From positions 682,001 through 746,000 of the forward strand of contig NC_015387.1 of NCBI RefSeq assembly GCF_000195335.1: a stretch of DNA of 64,000 nt, written 5' to 3'. Positions 21,261-28,805 of the stretch are shown piece by piece; the first letter of the stretch is position 1, and the number at the start of each line of letters is the position of its first letter. The notes beneath the pieces were generated by a model that was given only the letters and a program-made list of their open reading frames with translations, was not told where the DNA came from and searched no databases. The stretch comes from Marinithermus hydrothermalis DSM 14884. GTDB lineage: Bacteria > Deinococcota > Deinococci > Deinococcales > Marinithermaceae. Position numbers and translations under genes: made by a program.

Positions 21261-22091
21261 ATGCGCCCCCTCTATCGCGCCACACTCAAACCCCGTCCCG
21301 CCACCGAGTGGTTGAACCACCTCATCTACCGACCCCTCGCGCACCTCGTCGTGCTGGCGCTTTGGCCGACCCGGGTACGACCAGAAGCCCTAGTCCTCAT
21401 CCATACCGGAATCGGCCTCCTCGCCGCCTGGCTCGTGGCCCGCGGGCCGGCGGGGGACGTGCCGGCGGCCCTGTTGCTCCAGCTCAAGACCGTACTGGAC
21501 AACGCCGACGGCCAGCTCGCCCGCGCCAAGGGATGGACCAGCGAGCTCGGACGCTACCTGGACACCCTCGGGGATTTCACGGTGAACGTCGCGCTGTTCG
21601 CCGCTTTGGCGGCCCGGACCGGCGCCTGGGTGGAGGCCATGGGGGCGCTGGCGATCCTGACCCTCCTCCTCTCCTGGGACTACAACCTCGAGCGCCTCTA
21701 CCGCGCCGCCCGGGGTGAGGCCTTTCGGCCGCCATTCGCGGAGGCAAGTGGCGGCCCTTGGCTGCGCGGCTTGCAGAGGGCGTACCGCCTCCTTTTTGCT
21801 CCGCAGGATGCCTGGGTCGAACGCCTGGAGCGCGCGGCATTCGCTTGGGGATCGCGCGGCGCGCCGCCCATGGCGCGGGCCGCGCTCGCCCAGCTCTGGT
21901 GGAGCCCCACCACCCTCACCCTGGCCGCCAACCTGGGCCTCACCACCCAGCTCGCTATAGCCGGTGTCTTCCTTGCGTTGCATCAGCCTAGGGCGTACCT
22001 TACCTTTGTGCTGTTGGAGGCGGGCTATCTTGGACTGGTGTACGTATGGCGGATATGGCGGCTCAAGAACGCTACCCTATCCCTACGGTAG
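21261..22091 (+). CDS. CDP-alcohol phosphatidyltransferase family membrane protein
   Basis: The 276-residue membrane protein has the complete family signature D-x2-DG-x2-AR-x8-G-x3-D-x3-D, seen as DNADGQLAR then G, RYL-D and TLG-D (about residues 79-102). Hydrophobic helices flank it (LAHLVVLALW, LIHTGIGLLAAWLVA, ALAILTLLL, a C-terminal pair). It joins a CDP-linked donor to an alcohol or phosphate acceptor in phospholipid or compatible-solute synthesis; substrate is not clear. The ATG directly follows the irrE stop, so the gene is in the same transcript. The C-terminus overlaps the Nudix gene by 46 bp. Confidence 0.85.
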   Translation: MRPLYRATLKPRPATEWLNHLIYRPLAHLVVLALWPTRVRPEALVLIHTGIGLLAAWLVARGPAGDVPAALLLQLKTVLDNADGQLARAKGWTSELGRYLDTLGDFTVNVALFAALAARTGAWVEAMGALAILTLLLSWDYNLERLYRAARGEAFRPPFAEASGGPWLRGLQRAYRLLFAPQDAWVERLERAAFAWGSRGAPPMARAALAQLWWSPTTLTLAANLGLTTQLAIAGVFLALHQPRAYLTFVLLEAGYLGLVYVWRIWRLKNATLSLR

Positions 22092-22477
22092 GCGCGCTCG
22101 TACAGGGCCCGAGCGGCCGGATCCTCCTGGTGCGTACCACCAAGTGGCGTGGGACGTGGGGGGTGCCGGGCGGTAAGGTGCGTTGGGGCGAATCGCTCGA
22201 GGCCGCTCTGCGCCGCGAGGTGCGGGAGGAGGTGGGGCTCGAGCTCACCCGCATCCGCTGGGCCTTGGTGCAGGAGGCGGTGAACGACCCGGCCTTCTAC
22301 CGGAGCGCGCACTTCATTTTGCTGAACTACTTCGCGGAAACGGACCGCGAGGCGGTGCGGCCGAACGAGGAGATCGCCGAGTGGGCCTGGGTCGTGCCGG
22401 AGTCGGCGTTGGACTACCCCTTGAACCGCTACACCCGCGTTCTCATCGAGCGCTACCTGGAGGAACGAGATGGGTAA
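22046..22477 (+). CDS. Nudix hydrolase
   Basis: The 143-residue protein has a full Nudix box G-x5-E-x7-REUxEExGU (from GKVRWGE through REVREEVGLEL) and the typical opening VGALVQGPSGRILLVRTTKW. It hydrolyses a nucleoside diphosphate linked to another group; the substrate cannot be read from the sequence. The start lies inside the preceding membrane-protein gene; Met4 (22055) is an alternative start. The stop overlaps the SDR start by 8 bp, so the genes are translationally linked. Proximity to folE would allow a dihydroneopterin-triphosphate or other pterin/nucleotide clean-up role, but that is speculation. Confidence 0.88.
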   Translation: MADMAAQERYPIPTVGALVQGPSGRILLVRTTKWRGTWGVPGGKVRWGESLEAALRREVREEVGLELTRIRWALVQEAVNDPAFYRSAHFILLNYFAETDREAVRPNEEIAEWAWVVPESALDYPLNRYTRVLIERYLEERDG

Positions 22478-23183
22478 AGTCGCGTTGGTTACGGGCTCCG
22501 CGAAGGGCATCGGGCGGGCGGTCCTCCTCGCCCTCGCGCGAGCGGGGTACGACGTCGTGGTGCATTACCGCAGCAGCCGCGAGGCAGCCGAGGCGGTGCG
22601 GCGGGAGGCGGAAGGGTACGGGGTGCGAGCCGTCGCGCTGGCTGCCGACATCACCCGCCCCGAAGCGGCCCGCGGCCTGGTGGAGGAGAGCGTGCGGGCT
22701 TTGGGAGGGCTGCACGTTCTGGTCAACAACGTGGGCAACTACCTGTACAAGCCGATCGAGGCTACGACGGTGGAGGAGTGGCACGAGATGCTCGACTCCA
22801 ACCTCAACGCCACCTTCTACGTGACCCAGGCCGCGCTGCCCCATCTGATTGGGGCCGGGTGGGGCCGAATCGTGAATATCGGGTACGCCGGGGCGCACAA
22901 CCTGTTGGGGCGCACGCACATCACGCCGTACGTGATCGCGAAGACCGGGGTGATCCTCTACACCAAGGCCCTGGCCAAACGCCTTGCGGGCCGTGGCGTT
23001 ACCGCGAACGTGGTCGCCCCGGGGGTAGCGGAGAACTCGGTGACCCAGCCTGTGGAGGAGATCCCCATGGGGCGCGTAGCGGCGCTGGACGAGGTGGCGC
23101 GCGCGGTGCTGTTCTTCGTGGATGAGGCCTCCGGGTACCTCACAGGGCAGGTGCTCGAGGTCGCGGGGGGTTGGAACCTCTGA
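22470..23183 (+). CDS. short-chain dehydrogenase/reductase, possibly pterin-linked
   Basis: The 237-residue SDR has the cofactor motif TGSAKGIG, the NNVGN segment, YVIAK (catalytic Tyr and Lys) and the C-terminal GYLTGQVLEVAGGWNL. The usual catalytic Ser about 13 residues before the Tyr is absent: the segment reads GYAGAHNLLG, with Gly/Ala at that spot. It sits between a Nudix gene and folE (17 bp apart), which suggests a pteridine or folate reductase of the FolM/dihydropteridine type; Thermus-group genomes often lack classic FolA. That assignment is inference; the SDR fold is certain. Confidence 0.85.
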   Translation: MGKVALVTGSAKGIGRAVLLALARAGYDVVVHYRSSREAAEAVRREAEGYGVRAVALAADITRPEAARGLVEESVRALGGLHVLVNNVGNYLYKPIEATTVEEWHEMLDSNLNATFYVTQAALPHLIGAGWGRIVNIGYAGAHNLLGRTHITPYVIAKTGVILYTKALAKRLAGRGVTANVVAPGVAENSVTQPVEEIPMGRVAALDEVARAVLFFVDEASGYLTGQVLEVAGGWNL

Positions 23184-23200
23184 CCGGATAAGGAGAAGGT

Positions 23201-23812
23201 ATGGAGCGTAAGCGGATCGAGCTTGAGGATACCGGGCTTTCCTTCGAGACCGAGATGGACTTGGAGCGCTTGCGCGTGCTGGCGCGGGAATGGATCGAGC
23301 TAATCGGTGAGGACCCGGAGCGGGAGGGGCTTGAGCGAACCCCGGAACGCGTCGCGAAGGCTTGGGCCTACCTCACCCGCGGGTACCGGCAGACCCTCGA
23401 GGAGGTCGTCAACGGCGCGGTCTTCGCCGCGGAAGGTTCGGAGATGGTGGTGGTTAAGGGCATCGAGTTCTACTCCTTGTGCGAGCACCACCTCCTGCCC
23501 TTTTACGGAAAGGTGCACGTGGGGTACATCCCGAACGGGAAGATCCTGGGGCTATCCAAGTTCGCTCGCATCACCGAGATGTACGCCCGACGCCTCCAGG
23601 TGCAGGAACGCCTCGCCCTCCAGATCGCGCAGGCCATTGAGGCAGTCCTCAAGCCTCAGGGAGTCGGCGTGGTGGTGGAGGGGGTGCACCTGTGCATGAT
23701 GATGCGCGGGGTGGAGAAGCAGCACTCCGCAACCACGACGAGCGCCATGCTAGGGGTATTTCGGGAGAACGCCAAGACGCGGGAAGAGTTCCTCAGCCTG
23801 GTGCGTACGTGA
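23201..23812 (+). CDS. folE: GTP cyclohydrolase I
   Basis: The 203-residue enzyme converts GTP to 7,8-dihydroneopterin triphosphate, the first step to folate. Zinc ligands Cys94 and His97 ([10 protein letters not shown]) and Cys165 ([10 protein letters not shown]) are all present, as are [18 protein letters not shown] and the C-terminal EFLSLVR. AAGGAGAAGGT lies before the ATG. It closes the run irrE - CDP-alcohol transferase - Nudix - SDR - folE; the next gene has its own -10 box. Confidence 0.97.
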   Translation: MERKRIELEDTGLSFETEMDLERLRVLAREWIELIGEDPEREGLERTPERVAKAWAYLTRGYRQTLEEVVNGAVFAAEGSEMVVVKGIEFYSLCEHHLLPFYGKVHVGYIPNGKILGLSKFARITEMYARRLQVQERLALQIAQAIEAVLKPQGVGVVVEGVHLCMMMRGVEKQHSATTTSAMLGVFRENAKTREEFLSLVRT

Positions 23813-23834
23813 GCGGCGCGCCCCACGAGGAGCG

Positions 23835-23840
23835 TATAAT
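23835..23840 (+). promoter_or_regulatory. consensus -10 box of manC, leaderless arrangement
   Basis: A perfect TATAAT ends 6 nt before the ATG at 23847, the same geometry as for hxlR-2. Confidence 0.65.
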
Positions 23841-23846
23841 TCAGTC

Positions 23847-24908
23847 ATGAAGAACCGCTTCGTGCCCATCATCCTCGCGGGCGGCCGCGGCGAGCGCTTC
23901 TGGCCGCTCTCGCGCCGGGATCGACCCAAGCAGTTTCTGCGGATCCTTCCGGGTGGGCAAAGCCTCCTCGAGGCGACCGCGGAGCGCTTACTGCCGCTGG
24001 CGGGGGGATGGGACGGGCTTTGGGTCGTGACCTCGGAGGACCTGCGAGAAGGCATTCACGAGCACCTACCGCACCTGCCCACTGCGAACCTCCTGGTCGA
24101 ACCGGAAGGGCGCGACACGGCCCCGGCCGTGGCTTGGGCTGCCCTCGAGGTCGCCCGGCGCTGGGGAGAGGATGCGGTACTGGCCTTCTTCCCCGCGGAT
24201 CACTGGATCGGGGACGTCGCGGCCTTCCACCGTACGCTTCAAGCGGGGGTGCGCCTCGCTACTCGACGGGACGGGATCGTTACCCTAGGCGTCGAGCCGA
24301 CCCATCCCGCCACGGGGTACGGGTACATCGAGCGAGGGGAGCCCGTGGGCAGCTACCAGGGGTTCGCTGCTTACCGGGTGGCGCGCTTCACGGAAAAGCC
24401 CGATCCCGAAACGGCTCGAGCCTACCTGGAGACCGGGCGGTACGCTTGGAACAGCGGGATCTTCATCTTCCGAGCGGGGGTGATTCTGCAAGAGTTTCGG
24501 GCGCACGCCCCGGAGATCTTGGAACCCCTGGAGCGCCTCGGCCAGGACGCGTACCCCACGCTGCCCAGGAAGAGCGTGGATTACGCGGTGATGGAGCATA
24601 CCCGCGCGGCCTACGTGATCCCCGCCCGGTTCGGTTGGGATGACCTGGGGGACTGGACGGCTTTGGAGCGGTTGCTGCAGGGGGAACACCCCGGCACGCG
24701 CCTGGCCCGGCACATCGGGTTGGATACGGAAGGTGCGTTCGTTTACGCGACGCGTGAGGACGAACTCATCGTCACGATCGGGTTGGAGAACGTGGTGATC
24801 GTGCGGGATGGTAAGATCACCCTCGTCGTTCGCAAGGACCAGGTGCAAAAGATCAAGAAGGTCCTAAAGTCTATTAAGGACGATCCAGAGCTGCGAGAAC
24901 TCCTGTAA
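23847..24908 (+). CDS. manC: mannose-1-phosphate guanylyltransferase
   Basis: The 353-residue nucleotidyltransferase makes GDP-mannose from mannose-1-phosphate and GTP. Its signature VPIILAGGRGERFWPLSR and the RPKQFL block, plus ATGYGYIERGE, FTEKPDPETA and YAWNSGIFIF are conserved. It lacks the C-terminal phosphomannose isomerase domain of fused ManC/AlgA proteins. GDP-mannose would feed mannosyltransferases of the downstream glycan island or mannosylglycerate synthesis. It has its own promoter and is closed by a hairpin, so it is not part of the TAACG-controlled units that follow. Confidence 0.93.
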   Translation: MKNRFVPIILAGGRGERFWPLSRRDRPKQFLRILPGGQSLLEATAERLLPLAGGWDGLWVVTSEDLREGIHEHLPHLPTANLLVEPEGRDTAPAVAWAALEVARRWGEDAVLAFFPADHWIGDVAAFHRTLQAGVRLATRRDGIVTLGVEPTHPATGYGYIERGEPVGSYQGFAAYRVARFTEKPDPETARAYLETGRYAWNSGIFIFRAGVILQEFRAHAPEILEPLERLGQDAYPTLPRKSVDYAVMEHTRAAYVIPARFGWDDLGDWTALERLLQGEHPGTRLARHIGLDTEGAFVYATREDELIVTIGLENVVIVRDGKITLVVRKDQVQKIKKVLKSIKDDPELRELL

Positions 24909-24925
24909 TCCGCGCTGTTCAGGCC

Positions 24926-24950
24926 GGGGGCGTGGGCTGTTAACGCCCCC
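24926..24950 (+). terminator. hairpin terminator after manC
   Basis: A 7-bp GC stem (GGGGGCG / CGCCCCC) with an 11-nt loop lies 17 bp after the stop. The remainder of the 212-bp gap to the next gene holds the TAACG-type control elements. Confidence 0.6.
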
Positions 24951-24994
24951 GTTACGCGTACGTTTCTGGATCGATAGCTGCTCCGGGGGGAGGG

Positions 24995-25069
24995 TAACGG
25001 AGGAGAGGAGGGTAGCTCAGGCGCCCACCAAACCGAATAACGGGGGGTTCACGCGCCGTTCGGTAGCGT
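24995..25069 (+). promoter_or_regulatory. TAACG-type composite promoter element A (first glycosyltransferase operon)
   Basis: TAACG at 25038 and TCACG at 25049 (11 bp apart) are followed by TAGCGT at 25064, 26 bp after the first. A further TAACG lies 43 bp upstream at 24995. The same geometry recurs at three other operons of this island. The pattern suggests an activator bound to direct repeats replacing a -35 box. Another 11-bp pair (TAACG 24941, TTACG 24952) lies further upstream without a matching -10. Confidence 0.7.
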
Positions 25070-25120
25070 TAGCGTACGGCGATAGCTGGGTTCGCCCGAG
25101 CGAACGGAGGGGTGGGCGGA

Positions 25121-26113
25121 ATGGAAGTCAGCCGAAGCACGGCGCGGGTTCCCCAGAAAATGCGTATCGATTCAGGGCGTTCCGGCGAGAAGGCCAACGT
25201 CGTCGCGGTGATCCCCGCATATAACGAGGAACGCTTCATCGCCAGCGTGGTCATCAAGACGCGGGGGTACGCCTCCCACGTGATCGTGGTGGACGACGGC
25301 TCCACCGATCGGACCGCTGAACTCGCCGAGGTTTCCGGAGCGCGCGTGGTGCGCTTGGAAAAAAATCAGGGAAAGGCTGCGGCCTTGAACGCGGGATTCA
25401 AGGCCGCGCTCCAACTCAAGCCGGACGCGGTGGTGTGCCTGGATGGCGACGCTCAGCACGAACCGGCGGAGATTCCCGAGCTGGTCCGGCCGATCCTTGC
25501 CCAGGAGGCGGACGTGGTCGTGGGTTCGCGCTTCCTCGAAAAGCGCAGCCCGATCCCCGGATGGCGGCAGCTCGGGCAGCACACCCTGACCGCCGTGACC
25601 AACCTAACGAGCGGCGTCAAGATCAGCGACAGCCAAAGCGGGTACCGCGCCTTCTCCCCCAAGGCCGTGCGCACCCTTCGTTTCCGCAGCAGCGGGCTTT
25701 CCGTGGAGTCGGAGATGCAGTTTTTGTTCAGCCAGGCGGGCCTCAAAGTCAAGGAGGTCCCGATCAGCGTCTCCTACGCGGACGGAAGCAAACGCAACCC
25801 CGTCGTGCAGGGCCTACAGATCCTCGACGCGATCCTCAGCCTCGTGGCTCGCCGACGCCCCCTTCTCTTCTTCTCCCTACCTGGCCTCTTCCTCGGCGTG
25901 ATCGGGGTGCTGCTCGGAATTCGCGTCGCGCTCCACATGCAAGCCACCGGGGAGCTCCTCATGGGCACGGCGATCCTAACCACCCTGGCGCTCACGGGCG
26001 GCCTGCTCCTAGGCGTTGCTGGGGTGATGCTCCACAGCATTCAGCACATGATCCGACGGATCCAGGAAGAGATCCGCGACGCGATGGCCTTACGGCGGGA
26101 AGACACCCCGTGA
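25121..26113 (+). CDS. GT2 glycosyltransferase with C-terminal membrane segments
   Basis: The 330-residue protein has the DPM1-like GT2 domain: VVAVIPAYNEERFI, VVDDGSTDRTAELA, the metal-binding CLDGDAQH and a DSQSGYRAFS acceptor block. Two hydrophobic segments follow at the C-terminus (FSLPGLFLGVIGVLLGI and TAILTTLALTGGLLLG). Such enzymes often load a sugar onto polyprenyl phosphate at the membrane. I use the ATG at 25121 with GGAGGGG upstream; a GTG at 25112 is in frame. It is the first gene of a six-gene operon of tightly spaced or overlapping genes behind element A. Confidence 0.9.
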   Translation: MEVSRSTARVPQKMRIDSGRSGEKANVVAVIPAYNEERFIASVVIKTRGYASHVIVVDDGSTDRTAELAEVSGARVVRLEKNQGKAAALNAGFKAALQLKPDAVVCLDGDAQHEPAEIPELVRPILAQEADVVVGSRFLEKRSPIPGWRQLGQHTLTAVTNLTSGVKISDSQSGYRAFSPKAVRTLRFRSSGLSVESEMQFLFSQAGLKVKEVPISVSYADGSKRNPVVQGLQILDAILSLVARRRPLLFFSLPGLFLGVIGVLLGIRVALHMQATGELLMGTAILTTLALTGGLLLGVAGVMLHSIQHMIRRIQEEIRDAMALRREDTP

Positions 26114-26143
26114 CTCCACGCTGGTAAAGGAGGCGTTAGCACG

Positions 26144-27181
26144 TTGCGGCCGTACCTCAGCGTTGTCATCGTTTCATACCGAAGCCGAGAGCACCTCGAG
26201 CACAGCCTGCCGGCCCTGTACGCGCAGGGCGTACCCTCGCTCGAGGTGGTGCTGGTGGATAACTGTCCCGGCGATGGAACGGCCGATTGGGTGCAAGCCC
26301 ACTACCCGGAGGTACGGGTGGTTCCGAGCCCCACCAACACCGGATACGCGGGAGGGAACAACCTGGGCTTCCAGCACGCGCAGGGCCGGTTCGTGCTGGT
26401 GATGAACCCTGACGTGCGGTTGCACCCGGGCGCGCTCGAGGTGCTGCTCCGTGCGGCCCAGACGCACCCCCGGGCCCTCATCACCCCTAAGCTGCTCAAC
26501 CCTGACGGCACCGTGAACGCCTGCGGCAACCAGATGCACTACACCGGCATCACCACCTGCCGCGGCCTGGGGGACCCCCCGCAGCGCTACCGCGGCCTGC
26601 ACGCGGTTCCCCTGATCTCTGGCGCGGCCTTCATCGCCTCCCGGGAGGTCTTCGAGGCCCTGAGCGGGTTCGACGCGGCGTACTTCATGTACCTGGAGGA
26701 CACCGACCTTTCTCTCCGAGCGCGGCTTTTGGGCTTTGAGGTGTTGTGCGCGGCGGACGCGGTCGCCACGCACGCGTACACCCTCGGCATGACCCCGCAG
26801 AAGTTCTACTACCTCGAGCGCAACCGGTTAGTAACGCTCTTCAAGCTCTTAGAGGCCCGCACCTTGTGGCGCATGCTGCCCGCCTTGCTCCTCACGGAAG
26901 CGGCCGTGTGGGCTTTCGCCTTCCTCCGCGGACCGCGCTACCTCGAGGCGCGGCTGCGAGGGTACGCCTGGCTTTGGCGGCACCGGGCCGCGCTACGCGC
27001 GAAGCGCCGCGTGATTCAGCGAAGCCGGCGGGTTTCGGACCCGGTCCTGCTCCACGAGGCCCTGATCGCCCTGCCTTTTGATCAGTTGGTGCGCTCCCCG
27101 GGGCTGGCCCGCTGGTTGGACCGCCTGACGCGCCCGCTCTACCGCTGGGCGCGCGCCATGCTTCGGGGGGTGCGCGCGTGA
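26144..27181 (+). CDS. GT2 glycosyltransferase, rhamnosyltransferase (WbbL)-like
   Basis: The 345-residue protein begins LSVVIVSYRSREHLEHSL and has VVLVDNCPGDGT, NTGYAGGNNLGFQHA and the metal-binding MNPDVRL, then ISGAAFIASREVFEALSGFD and YLEDTDLSLRARLLG, the pattern of WbbL-type rhamnosyl/galactofuranosyl transferases. The C-terminal 100 residues are helical and basic. The likely start is a TTG at 26144 with AAAGGAGG upstream. It overlaps the next gene by 4 bp (GTGA). It should extend a surface glycan on a lipid carrier; sugar identity is unknown. Confidence 0.9.
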   Translation: MRPYLSVVIVSYRSREHLEHSLPALYAQGVPSLEVVLVDNCPGDGTADWVQAHYPEVRVVPSPTNTGYAGGNNLGFQHAQGRFVLVMNPDVRLHPGALEVLLRAAQTHPRALITPKLLNPDGTVNACGNQMHYTGITTCRGLGDPPQRYRGLHAVPLISGAAFIASREVFEALSGFDAAYFMYLEDTDLSLRARLLGFEVLCAADAVATHAYTLGMTPQKFYYLERNRLVTLFKLLEARTLWRMLPALLLTEAAVWAFAFLRGPRYLEARLRGYAWLWRHRAALRAKRRVIQRSRRVSDPVLLHEALIALPFDQLVRSPGLARWLDRLTRPLYRWARAMLRGVRA

Positions 27182-28305
27182 GGATCGCGCACGTCACGGC
27201 CACCTTCCCCCCGTACTGGGCGGGGACGGGCAACGTGGCCTACCACAACGCCCGCGTCCTCGCGGAGCGCGGCCACGAGGTCACGGTCTTCACCGCCCAG
27301 ACCTCGCCGAACGGTGCGCTCGCGGCACCGTTTAGCGTCGAGCGCCTCGCGGTCGCCTTCCGCTTGGGTAACGCGCCCTTGACGCCCAGCCTCCTGACGC
27401 GCCTGGAGGGGTTTGACCTCATCCACCTGCACTACCCCTACATCTTCGGGGCCGAGATGACCGCGTGGCGGGCCGCGCGCGGCCGGGTGCCGCTGGTGGT
27501 CACCTACCACAACCGCCTCGAGGACCCCAGCCCCTTCAAGCGACTGGCGTTCGGAGTGTACAACCGGACGATCGAGGGGTTCGTGCTGCGTGCAGCCGCC
27601 CGCGTGCTCGCCGTCTCCCTGGACCACCTCTTCCACGTCCACCCGCGCCTGCGGGGGGCTTCGCACCTGCGCGAGCTACCCAACGGCGTGGACACCCACT
27701 TGTTTCGTCCCGTGGACCCAACCCAAGCCCGGGCTGCGCTCGGCCTTTCCCCCGAGGATCGGGTGGTGCTCTTCGTCGGTGCGTTGGATGCCGCGCACCG
27801 CTTCAAGAACTTCGAGGGGCTCCTCGAGGCGTTCGCCCGGCTTGCCCTCGAGCGAAAGGTGCTTCTTGTGGTGGGGGATGGTCCGCTCCGGCGGGTGTAC
27901 GAGGACCAGGCCCGGAGGCTCGGGGTGGCGTCCCGCGTGCGTTTCCTCGGTCCGCGCGCCCCACAGGACCTGCCCCCGATCTACAGCGCCGCCGACGTCA
28001 CGGTGCTGCCCTCGATCGGGGTGGAGTCCTTCGGGCTCGTGCTGCTGGAGTCGCTGGCGTGCGGCACGCCGGTCATCGCTTCCGCGCTGCCCGGAGTGCG
28101 CACCGTCGTCGCGCACGGGAGCGATGGGTACCTGGTGCCGCCCGGGGACGTTCCCGCCCTGGCGCGCGCCCTCGAGGAACTCCTCGCGGACCGCGCGCGC
28201 GCCGTGGAGATGGGGTGCCGGGGGCGCGCCCGCGTCGAGCAGCGCTACGCGTGGCCGGCGATCGGAGCGCGGCTCGAGGCCGTGTACCGGGAGGTGCTGG
28301 GGTGA
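27178..28305 (+). CDS. GT4-family glycosyltransferase
   Basis: This 375-residue GT-B enzyme begins RIAHVTATFPPYWAGTGNVA and has the second-domain signature ELPNGVDTHLF, VVLFVGALD, LGPRAPQDLPPIYSAADVTV and the donor-binding ESFGLVLLE (E-x7-E), followed by ACGTPVIASALPGVRTVV. It is a retaining transferase using a nucleotide sugar such as GDP-mannose. GTG start overlapping the previous stop, and its own stop overlaps the next GTG, so translation is coupled on both sides. Confidence 0.92.
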   Translation: MRIAHVTATFPPYWAGTGNVAYHNARVLAERGHEVTVFTAQTSPNGALAAPFSVERLAVAFRLGNAPLTPSLLTRLEGFDLIHLHYPYIFGAEMTAWRAARGRVPLVVTYHNRLEDPSPFKRLAFGVYNRTIEGFVLRAAARVLAVSLDHLFHVHPRLRGASHLRELPNGVDTHLFRPVDPTQARAALGLSPEDRVVLFVGALDAAHRFKNFEGLLEAFARLALERKVLLVVGDGPLRRVYEDQARRLGVASRVRFLGPRAPQDLPPIYSAADVTVLPSIGVESFGLVLLESLACGTPVIASALPGVRTVVAHGSDGYLVPPGDVPALARALEELLADRARAVEMGCRGRARVEQRYAWPAIGARLEAVYREVLG

Positions 28306-28805
28306 AGCTCGAGGTTCGGGTAGTGCCGTTGCCGATCCCCGAGCCGGTCGGGGCCCACGAGCTGGCGTGGTCCTACCTCCTGGACCGGGTGTTTGCCGAT
28401 GCGTACCACGCCGGGGTGGCGGGCCTCCGGATGACGCTGCCTTCCGAGGCGCTGGTCGCGGAGGCCGAGCTGCGGGCCGAGCTGTCCGGGGAGGGCGGGG
28501 AGGGGTGGGGGGTGGCGCTGCTGGGAGGGGGTGACGAGCCGCTCGTGGGCGCGCGGCGGGTGTACGCCCTGGCGTTCAGGGGAGTGGCCGCGCCCCCGGC
28601 CGGGACGGGGCGGGGGTGGGTGGAGGAAGCTGCCCTGTACGTGTACACGTGGCGTGCACGCGCGTGGGGTGGCGCCATGCACCTCGCCTCCCTGTTGGGG
28701 TGGCCGTCCATAGGCGACTGGGCCTGGCACCGCGTACGCCGGGCGTTCGCCGCGACCCGCCCGACCCTGGCGTACTACCGTTTGTCGATCCGGAGGCCGG
28801 CATGA
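28302..28805 (+). CDS. unknown 167-residue protein in glycan operon
   Basis: Start MKLEVRVVPLPIPEPVGAHE; no family recognised. The product is neutral with no signal peptide or clear membrane segment, and contains many aromatic residues near the C-terminus (YTWRARAWGG, WPSIGDWAWHRV). It overlaps the upstream GT4 gene (GTGA) and the downstream gene (ATGA), so it is a genuine member of the operon. It could be a small acyl- or acetyl-transferase-like helper or an accessory to the following toroid protein; the sequence does not decide. Confidence 0.7.
   Translation: MKLEVRVVPLPIPEPVGAHELAWSYLLDRVFADAYHAGVAGLRMTLPSEALVAEAELRAELSGEGGEGWGVALLGGGDEPLVGARRVYALAFRGVAAPPAGTGRGWVEEAALYVYTWRARAWGGAMHLASLLGWPSIGDWAWHRVRRAFAATRPTLAYYRLSIRRPA

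Noticed and set aside
24926-24956. A fifth full TAACG-type promoter at 24941/24952
   Set aside because: The 11-bp pair is present but no TANNNT lies 26 bp from the first repeat, and TAACG is part of the manC terminator hairpin.
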